Below, piece after piece: positions 1-5,183 of a stretch of 5,183 bases of DNA (positions are counted from its first letter, which is position 1; every line of letters starts with the position of its first letter). The notes below the pieces were generated by a model. That model was not told where the DNA came from. It ran no database searches and worked only from the letters and a program-made list of their open reading frames with translations. Origin of the DNA: an uncultured Prevotellaceae bacterium (GTDB lineage Bacteria; Bacteroidota; Bacteroidia; Bacteroidales; Bacteroidaceae); contig CALAEY010000051.1 in NCBI GenBank assembly GCA_937891085.1, positions 1 to 5,183 of the forward strand, given 5' to 3'. Position numbers and translations under genes: made by a program.

Positions 1-2453
1 AGAACGCCAAGGTGCTGCACATCGGTATGGCATCCCACAACCTCTTCACCATCTCCTATGCCTACCTGCTCACGGAGATGTATCAGACCCCGAAGGACTG
101 CTTCTGCTTCGAGATGCTGGAGGGCATGGCCAACCACGTGTGGAGGGCGCAGAAGAAGTTAGGCAACCACGTGATACTCTACACGCCTGTGGTGAAGAAG
201 GAGCACTTCCTGAACGCTATCTCCTACCTGGTGCGCCGTATGGACGAGAACACGGCACCAGACAACTTCCTGACGCACTCCTTCTCACTGAAGCCCGACA
301 CCAAGGAGTGGAAGGAGCTGCAGCAGCAGTTCATCGATGCCTACGAGATGAAGGACAGCATCACGCATATCCCTACCCGCACACAGGATCGCAACAAGCC
401 GCACATAGGGCAGAAGCCTCAGGACGAGATGATCAACGAGCCTGATACCGACTTCGACCGCTTCTGCAACCAGGAGTGGGTGGAGAAGATCTTCGCCAAG
501 TGGAAGTCGACGGGCAAGATGTCGTTCGAGAAGGCTGCTTGGGGCGACTGGAAGCCTGGCGACCTGCTGCCTACGCAGATAGGCGCTGAGCTGGTGTATA
601 ACGACGACCATGTGGCCTACTACGATCGCAGTCAGCCTGGCGATGTGATGGTGTGCGAGATGTCGCGTGCAGACAAGGCACAGACGGAGCGCATCCTCGA
701 GATAGCCGACCAGGATCCTGCTGGGTGGCGGAATACCACCATCGAGGAGCGCCACCTTATTATGTATAAGGCAGCCAACATTCTGGGACAGATGCGTGGC
801 GACCTGAATGGCTCTATGTGCGCCATCACTGGCAAGACGATAGAGGAGGCCGATGTGGAGGTGTCGGAAGGCATAGACTACTGCCGCTTCTACACCACCA
901 CGATGAAGAAGTATGCGGCGCTGGACGATATCGAGATGAAGGCGAAGGGCACGGTGCTGGTGCTCTCACCTTGGAACTTCCCTTGCGCCATCCCTTGTGG
1001 AGGCGTGGTGGCTGCGCTGGCCTCAGGCAACACCTGTATCCTGAAACCTGCCACCGTAGCAGCTCCTGTGGCTTGGCTCTTCGCCAAGGCCTTCTGGGAG
1101 GCTGGCGTGCCTAAGGAGGCACTGCAGGTGGTGATCACTGACAAGGAGGCTACCCCTCTGCTCACGGCATCGCCTATCGTGAAGCACATCATTCTCACGG
1201 GTGGTACGGAGACGGCTCAGGCCATCGCACATGCCAATCCGCGCAAGCCGCTGTCTGCAGAGACGGGTGGCAAGAACGTGATGATACTCTCTGCCAAGGG
1301 CGATCGCGACCACGCCATCATGAACGCTTGTCGCTCAGCCTTCGGAAACGCAGGTCAGAAGTGCTCCGCTTGCTCTATCTTGCTGGTGGAACGCTCTGTA
1401 TACAATGATCCAGAATTCTTCGAGAAGCTGAAAGACTGCGCTTCTTCACTGAAGGTGGGTGGCGTATGGAACGCTGGCAACATCGTTGGCCCTATGATCA
1501 CCAACCAGAATGAGAAACTCGCCAAGGCCTGCGAGCTGGAGCCAGGGGAGAAGTGGCTCATCGCCCCAGAGTTCGTGGATGAGAAGAAGTACATCCTCAA
1601 GCCAACGGTGAAGGTGAATGTGAAGCCAGACTCCTTCACGTTCCGCACGGAGCTCTTCGCCCCTCTGCTGGCCGTGACACCGTTCGACACGCTGGAGGAG
1701 GCTGTGGAGCTGGTGAACAGCTTGGACTACGGACTGACCTCAGGCTTGCAGTCGCTCGACGAGGCAGAGCAGCGTTACTGGAAGAACCACGTGAAGGCAG
1801 GCAACCTCTACATCAATCGTGGCATCACGGGGGCTGTGGTGAATCGTCAGCCATTCGGAGGCATGAAACTCTCTGCCTTTGGTCCAGGACTGAAGGCCGG
1901 CGGACCTAATTACTGCACGCAGTTCATGACTATCACAGACAAGCCTGGCACGGATACTGACTATAAGGCCTCCTATGCAGCCTGGTATGAGAAGGAGTTC
2001 AAGCATGCACGCAACATTCAGCCTAAGATACGTGGTGAGCAGAACGTGTTCCGCTATCTGCCATTGGAAGGCGGCATGGTGCTGCGCCTCTTTGGCGACG
2101 AGACGCTGGAGCAGGTGCAGATGGTGCAGCTGGCAGCCCAGACGGTGGGCACGCCGCTCACGGTCTCTGTGGATGAGCGCCACCCACTGGCTGCCCAGAT
2201 CACTGGCACGGTGAAGAAGGAGAATCTGGCTACCTTCTGCGAGAGCATTCGCCACTATGATCGCATACGTGCCTTCTCTGCACAGATCCCTGATGTGCTG
2301 TTCGAGGCAGCAGCCAACTACAACAAGTACGTTGCGCAATCGGCCCCTGTGAAGGATGGACGCATCGAGCTGTCGCTCTACATTCAGGAGCAGAGCATCG
2401 CGAATGAGTATCATCGCTATGGCTCGCAGATAGAGGTGCCAGAAATAGAATAA
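1..2453 (+). CDS. putA: Bifunctional proline dehydrogenase / L-glutamate gamma-semialdehyde (P5C) dehydrogenase, PutA-like, 5' end outside window
   Basis: This cytoplasmic enzyme oxidises proline to P5C with FAD, then glutamate semialdehyde to glutamate with NAD. The frame is open to the window edge (N-A-K precede the GTG at 12), so that GTG is internal and the gene is partial. Residues are counted from the codon at 12. Residues 1 to about 110 are the end of the proline dehydrogenase barrel, with YLVRRMDEN at 72-80; the Arg pair matches the proline-carboxylate-binding arginines of PutA. A linker carries the PutA-typical NEPDTDF (142-148). The aldehyde dehydrogenase module shows PWNFP (320-324), the general base Glu417 in SAETGGKN, catalytic Cys451 in GQKCSA, ELFAPL (547-552) and QPFGG ending at 617. 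About 170 further residues, with GEQN near 675 and YHRYG at 800-804, resemble the C-terminal domain of long PutAs. The missing part is probably 300 or more residues, so a DNA-binding N-terminus cannot be judged. Codons favour CTG, AAG and GAG strongly, suggesting high expression. Confidence 0.95.
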   Translation, partial: NAKVLHIGMASHNLFTISYAYLLTEMYQTPKDCFCFEMLEGMANHVWRAQKKLGNHVILYTPVVKKEHFLNAISYLVRRMDENTAPDNFLTHSFSLKPDTKEWKELQQQFIDAYEMKDSITHIPTRTQDRNKPHIGQKPQDEMINEPDTDFDRFCNQEWVEKIFAKWKSTGKMSFEKAAWGDWKPGDLLPTQIGAELVYNDDHVAYYDRSQPGDVMVCEMSRADKAQTERILEIADQDPAGWRNTTIEERHLIMYKAANILGQMRGDLNGSMCAITGKTIEEADVEVSEGIDYCRFYTTTMKKYAALDDIEMKAKGTVLVLSPWNFPCAIPCGGVVAALASGNTCILKPATVAAPVAWLFAKAFWEAGVPKEALQVVITDKEATPLLTASPIVKHIILTGGTETAQAIAHANPRKPLSAETGGKNVMILSAKGDRDHAIMNACRSAFGNAGQKCSACSILLVERSVYNDPEFFEKLKDCASSLKVGGVWNAGNIVGPMITNQNEKLAKACELEPGEKWLIAPEFVDEKKYILKPTVKVNVKPDSFTFRTELFAPLLAVTPFDTLEEAVELVNSLDYGLTSGLQSLDEAEQRYWKNHVKAGNLYINRGITGAVVNRQPFGGMKLSAFGPGLKAGGPNYCTQFMTITDKPGTDTDYKASYAAWYEKEFKHARNIQPKIRGEQNVFRYLPLEGGMVLRLFGDETLEQVQMVQLAAQTVGTPLTVSVDERHPLAAQITGTVKKENLATFCESIRHYDRIRAFSAQIPDVLFEAAANYNKYVAQSAPVKDGRIELSLYIQEQSIANEYHRYGSQIEVPEIE

Positions 2454-2487
2454 TGAATAAACCCTCGATAAGAATTTCATGTTTGAG

Positions 2488-2495
2488 TACCTTTG
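2488..2495 (+). promoter_or_regulatory. Bacteroidetes-type -7 promoter element (TAnnTTTG) for the PI-PLC gene
   Basis: TACCTTTG fits the Bacteroidetes sigma-ABfr -7 consensus TAnnTTTG exactly. It lies in the short AT-rich gap after the putA stop and 26 bases before the ATG at 2522, giving a predicted leader of about 20 bases. I found no TTTG at the usual -33 spacing, so the match rests on one box. It would let the lipase and barrel genes be transcribed apart from putA. Confidence 0.5.
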
Positions 2496-2521
2496 CAACA
2501 CATTGTGAAAAAAGATCATTT

Positions 2522-3751
2522 ATGAATAGAAAACTAATGTATGCCCTCATGGCCTTAGTGGCCGTGACAGCACTGAGCGGTTGCGAGGATGAGGACTTCG
2601 AGAAAGCCTATGATGAAGAGACCTCCCTCGACTCGCCATTCCTCTTCTCGGAGGGCTATCAGGACACCATCGTCGTAGCCTACGACCTGCCCACACCCAC
2701 CACCGACTGGCTGGGCATGGTGAAGGATGAGACCAAGGTGTGCAAGTTGAGTATCCCTGGTACCCATGACACCATGACGGGCATGGGATTCTACCAGCCC
2801 ATGCTGAAGTATGTGTTCGACATGACAGCCATCAGTCAGGTATCAACGCTTGAGGAACAGATGGCCTGCGGCCTGAGGTTCTTCGACATTCGTCCTGTGG
2901 TGAGCATCGACACATTGGCCACTGACCCAGCAGAGAAGCAGATCCTACGCTTGGCGCATGGCATCAGCGAGATAGATGTGACCTTCGAGGAGGCCATCGA
3001 TCAGTTGCAACGCTACTTGAAAGCCCATCCGTCTGAGTTTTTCATCGCCAAGTTGCAGGCTGACAACGGCATGGAGAACCAGAACAACTGGACCGTGCTG
3101 CTCAACAAGGTGCTAAGCAAGCAGAAGTACGACGGACTGTTCGTAGAGGATTGGCGCCCAGACCTCACGGTGGGTGAGATGCGTGGCAAGATACTCTGGC
3201 TGAGCCGCTTCGACCTGCGCCCGCTGAATGCTGCCTTCCATTACCCCATAGTGTATTGCGACTGGCCTGATGAGGATCCTGACATTGACGAGAATCTCAA
3301 TCCTGAAGCTCAGCGCAGCTGTGCCATATATAACATGGAAGACCCTGCACTGAAGGCTACCCTCTATGCGCAGGACTACTATAAGACCACCACTGAGCAA
3401 CGCATGAAGAACAAGCAGAAGACGGTTATCGACATGATGCACAGCGCTCGTGAGGCTACCGCTTCTGATGATGATATCTGGATTGTGAACCACACTTCGG
3501 CCTATACAGAGGTGTCGCCACGCGGATACATCACCAATGCTTCCATCCTGCACCCGATGGTCATAGAAGACCTGCAGAAATACGAGGGTACCGTGGGCAT
3601 CATGCCTATGGACATGGCCTGCCACGACTACGTACATTGTATCATCAACGGCGGTACGCCCTACACCAGCGATTTCCTCTATGGTTTCTACCCATTGAGC
3701 CAGTCGCTCACCAATCTGCTCATCAAGTCAAACAAACAATACTTCAAATAA
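2522..3751 (+). CDS. Lipoprotein with phosphatidylinositol-specific phospholipase C (PI-PLC X) domain
   Basis: This is a predicted exported lipase that would cleave phosphatidylinositol, or related inositol lipids or GPI anchors, to diacylglycerol and inositol phosphate. From the ATG at 2522 it has 409 residues. A lipoprotein signal peptide ends in the lipobox LSGC (Cys21), and the next residues, EDED, are acidic, as in Bacteroidetes lipoprotein surface-export signals. An in-frame ATG at 2453 overlaps the putA stop, but it would put 23 residues before the signal peptide and lies upstream of the promoter element, so I prefer 2522. The domain begins near residue 75 with SIPGTHDT (His82, Asp83), then FFDIR (Arg124), AHG (His146), FIAKLQ (Lys177), WLSRFD (Arg229), QDYY (Asp285, Tyr287) and MPMDMA (Asp364). 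By eye these match Bacillus cereus PI-PLC His32, Arg69, His82, Lys115, Arg163, Asp198/Tyr200 and Asp274. There is no Y domain, as in other bacterial forms. The substrate is unknown. Confidence 0.88.
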   Translation: MNRKLMYALMALVAVTALSGCEDEDFEKAYDEETSLDSPFLFSEGYQDTIVVAYDLPTPTTDWLGMVKDETKVCKLSIPGTHDTMTGMGFYQPMLKYVFDMTAISQVSTLEEQMACGLRFFDIRPVVSIDTLATDPAEKQILRLAHGISEIDVTFEEAIDQLQRYLKAHPSEFFIAKLQADNGMENQNNWTVLLNKVLSKQKYDGLFVEDWRPDLTVGEMRGKILWLSRFDLRPLNAAFHYPIVYCDWPDEDPDIDENLNPEAQRSCAIYNMEDPALKATLYAQDYYKTTTEQRMKNKQKTVIDMMHSAREATASDDDIWIVNHTSAYTEVSPRGYITNASILHPMVIEDLQKYEGTVGIMPMDMACHDYVHCIINGGTPYTSDFLYGFYPLSQSLTNLLIKSNKQYFK

Positions 3752-3758
3752 GATTCTT

Positions 3759-4610
3759 ATGATAAAAGATACGAGACACGATATTCACAGACTCATCATG
3801 CTCTTCATGATGATGATTGTGGCAGCAGGGACTAAGGCCCAAAATATCGACAAGTTGCATGCTGAGGACGGACTCTTCAACCACCTCTCTGTAGGCTTGT
3901 CTTCTGGCCTGACAGGTGCTGGTATCGATGTGGTCATGCCTGTTCACAAGTTAGTGACGCTGAGGGCGGGTATCTCCGGATGGGATATTGGCGACATCAA
4001 GTTTGATGCCATCAACACGGCATCTGAAATCACGGAGATGCAGATGGTGGAAGCCGAGGCCGTGAAGCGTTCGCAGATGGTTGATAAGGTGGAACTGGCT
4101 GTGAAGCCCAACTTCTGGAATTTCTTCCTGCTGGGTGAGGTGCACCCCTTCAATAACCAGCCTTTCTATTTCTCTGCTGGTCTGTTTGTTGGCAGCCAGA
4201 ACTTCGTCCATTTCCGCAATACCAACGAAGGAGGCCTGGACTATCTCTACTATGCCAATCAGTTGGTGGAAGACTACAATCGCGTCTTCCGCACTAACTA
4301 TCCGCCTATAGGACTGAAATTCGGAGATTACGTGTTCACAGCAGATGAGCGTGGTAATATTGACGTGCGCATGAAGACCAATGCAGTGAAGCCCTATCTC
4401 GGCATAGGCTTTGGCCAGCACCTCGCGAAGACCCATCGTGTCAGCCTGGCTGTTGATGCAGGCCTTCTGTTCTGGGGCACGCCAAAATTCGTGCTGAACA
4501 ACGAAACGGAGATCAAGTCATCGGGCAAGAATTCTGGCCTCAGCGGCACTCTGTCATGGTTGAAAGCCTGGCCCAACCTGCAGATACGAGTAGCCTACAA
4601 AATCTTTTAG
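3759..4610 (+). CDS. Exported protein of unknown function, probable outer-membrane beta-barrel
   Basis: I do not recognise the family. The 283-residue product starts with a basic stretch, a hydrophobic core rich in Leu, Ile and Met (residues 12-24), and a likely signal peptidase I site after TKA (Ala27), leaving Gln28 first, the common 'AQ' pattern of Bacteroidetes exported proteins. The mature part has alternating aromatic and Gly-rich stretches typical of beta-strands (LSVGLSSGL, FYFSAGLFVG, VKPYLGIGFG, LAVDAGLLFWG) and ends in RVAYKIF, with a terminal Phe as in barrel-assembly signals. A charged segment near residues 90-112 (ITEMQMVEAEAVKRSQMVDK) and another near 152-200 could be loops. 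The start is 7 bases after the lipase stop, with no clear Shine-Dalgarno, so the two genes are probably co-transcribed. The barrel call is inferred from composition and ends, not from a recognised domain; a periplasmic beta-rich protein is the alternative. Confidence 0.75.
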   Translation: MIKDTRHDIHRLIMLFMMMIVAAGTKAQNIDKLHAEDGLFNHLSVGLSSGLTGAGIDVVMPVHKLVTLRAGISGWDIGDIKFDAINTASEITEMQMVEAEAVKRSQMVDKVELAVKPNFWNFFLLGEVHPFNNQPFYFSAGLFVGSQNFVHFRNTNEGGLDYLYYANQLVEDYNRVFRTNYPPIGLKFGDYVFTADERGNIDVRMKTNAVKPYLGIGFGQHLAKTHRVSLAVDAGLLFWGTPKFVLNNETEIKSSGKNSGLSGTLSWLKAWPNLQIRVAYKIF

Positions 4611-4700
4611 TGACTGCAAGCTTGGTCTATCTTCTTGGTGAAGGTACACACCTGAGATTCATTGTAGGCAAAGACAAGTTCAAGTCAATATTTAGATGAT

Positions 4701-5132
4701 ATGGAGATTATCAGAGCAGCAAAGACAGCAGAACAGGCAGGGGCCTATTATGTGCGCATTCAGGCTATGGCTCGCAAACATCATATTCCACTTAGTGTGG
4801 AGTTTGATGAGCATGACACACCTGACACCAAGTATATTGTGATTGTTGACAACTATCTGCCTATAGCAACATGTCGGCTATACGCTATTGATAATGTCAG
4901 AGTCATGCTGGGGCGTATCGTTGTACTTCCAGAGTATCGTGGGCAGGGTATTGGTACGCTGGTCGTAAAAGAAGCGGAGATCTGGGCCAAAGAGCTGGGC
5001 TTCAAGACTGCTGTGTTAGAGAGCCGTGATAACAAAATCCCTTTCTATGAAACCATGGGCTATGTGGCTGATTTCTCCCAAAAGATAGTTGGTGAGACCT
5101 TCACTTGCTACAGGATGGAGAAAGAACTTTAA
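4701..5132 (+). CDS. GNAT-family N-acetyltransferase
   Basis: A 143-residue cytoplasmic enzyme that should transfer an acetyl group from acetyl-CoA to an amine; the substrate cannot be told. The length is that of a single GNAT domain. Strand beta4 and motif A read LGRIVVLPEYRGQGIG, with the acetyl-CoA pyrophosphate loop RGQGIG at residues 80-85, followed by the helix VVKEAEIWAKELG. Motif B follows: the strand TAVLES (103-108), then IPFYETMGY (113-121), whose Tyr116 is the usual place for the general acid. The arrangement resembles ElaA-type and other small GNAT proteins. It follows a 90-base gap after the barrel gene, in which I see no convincing promoter, so it may be read through from upstream or have a weak promoter of its own. 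Its codons end in A or T more often than those of putA, which suggests lower expression or a different history. Confidence 0.9.
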   Translation: MEIIRAAKTAEQAGAYYVRIQAMARKHHIPLSVEFDEHDTPDTKYIVIVDNYLPIATCRLYAIDNVRVMLGRIVVLPEYRGQGIGTLVVKEAEIWAKELGFKTAVLESRDNKIPFYETMGYVADFSQKIVGETFTCYRMEKEL

Positions 5133-5135
5133 CCC

Positions 5136-5161
5136 AAGTTTGACCCCACCTGTCAAATTTT
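5136..5161 (+). terminator. Hairpin after the acetyltransferase gene, probable intrinsic terminator
   Basis: Starting four bases after the TAA stop, AAGTTTGAC (5136-5144) pairs with GTCAAATTT (5152-5160) across a 7-base loop, CCCACCT. That is 9 pairs with one G-U; the inner six (TTTGAC/GTCAAA) are perfect. The T run (5158-5161) is short and partly inside the stem, so termination may be weak. A dyad operator for a gene beyond the window edge is an alternative. Confidence 0.5.
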
Positions 5162-5183
5162 CAGAAAAAATCGCGTTGTTTTA

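Noticed and set aside
12..14. GTG at 12 as the true start of the first gene
   Set aside because: The frame stays open to the window edge and the protein would begin in the middle of a proline dehydrogenase barrel, so the gene begins outside the window.
285..755. Minus-strand open frame (156 codons) inside putA
   Set aside because: Its composition is a shadow of the sense codons and it has no domain; the + strand reading is a clear PutA linker and dehydrogenase start.
1740..2519. Long minus-strand open frame (259 codons) across the putA 3' end and the intergenic gap
   Set aside because: It is antisense to a well-supported domain, is rich in Leu, Arg and His as expected for the mirror of G/C-ending codons, and shows no recognisable motif.
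3113..3637. Minus-strand open frame (174 codons) inside the PI-PLC gene
   Set aside because: The sense strand carries conserved PI-PLC residues throughout this stretch; the antisense product is Val/His/Leu-rich with no motif.
4617..4624. 8-base palindrome CAAGCTTG after the barrel gene stop
   Set aside because: It has no loop, no T run and no partner site; a palindrome this short is expected by chance.
4662..4695. Possible promoter (TTG near 4662, TATTTAG near 4689) for the acetyltransferase gene
   Set aside because: Neither box fits TAnnTTTG, and the spacing of about 24 bases is too long; not supportable from sequence alone.

Overview
The window looks like a piece of a Bacteroidales chromosome, most likely a Prevotella- or Bacteroides-like gut or oral anaerobe. 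The signs are a TAnnTTTG-type -7 promoter element, A-rich leaders with no clear Shine-Dalgarno, an exported protein whose signal peptide ends in the Bacteroidetes-style 'KAQ', a lipoprotein with acidic residues right after its cysteine, and a fused proline dehydrogenase / P5C dehydrogenase with a long C-terminal domain. Genus is inferred from these features only. All four genes are on the + strand and coding density is high.

Region 1 (1-2453) is the 3' part of a putA-type gene. The window cuts off its N-terminal side. What remains is the end of the FAD-dependent proline dehydrogenase barrel, a complete NAD-dependent aldehyde dehydrogenase module with its catalytic Cys and Glu, and a C-terminal domain of about 170 residues. 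It would oxidise proline to glutamate in the cytoplasm.

Region 2 (2454-4610) is a likely two-gene unit with its own promoter element at 2488-2495. The first gene encodes a lipoprotein with a phosphatidylinositol-specific phospholipase C (PI-PLC) domain, in which every catalytic and inositol-binding position I can match by eye is kept. Seven bases later comes an exported protein with features of an outer-membrane beta-barrel, of unknown function. Together they suggest a cell-envelope module with a surface or periplasmic lipase next to a barrel protein. Their functional link is inference from spacing only.

Region 3 (4611-5183) has a 90-base gap, a small GNAT-family N-acetyltransferase gene with more relaxed codon use than its neighbours, and a hairpin just after its stop that probably ends transcription. 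No tRNA, rRNA, CRISPR array, insertion sequence or phage gene was seen. I found no convincing novel system. The PI-PLC/barrel pair is the item most worth following up.
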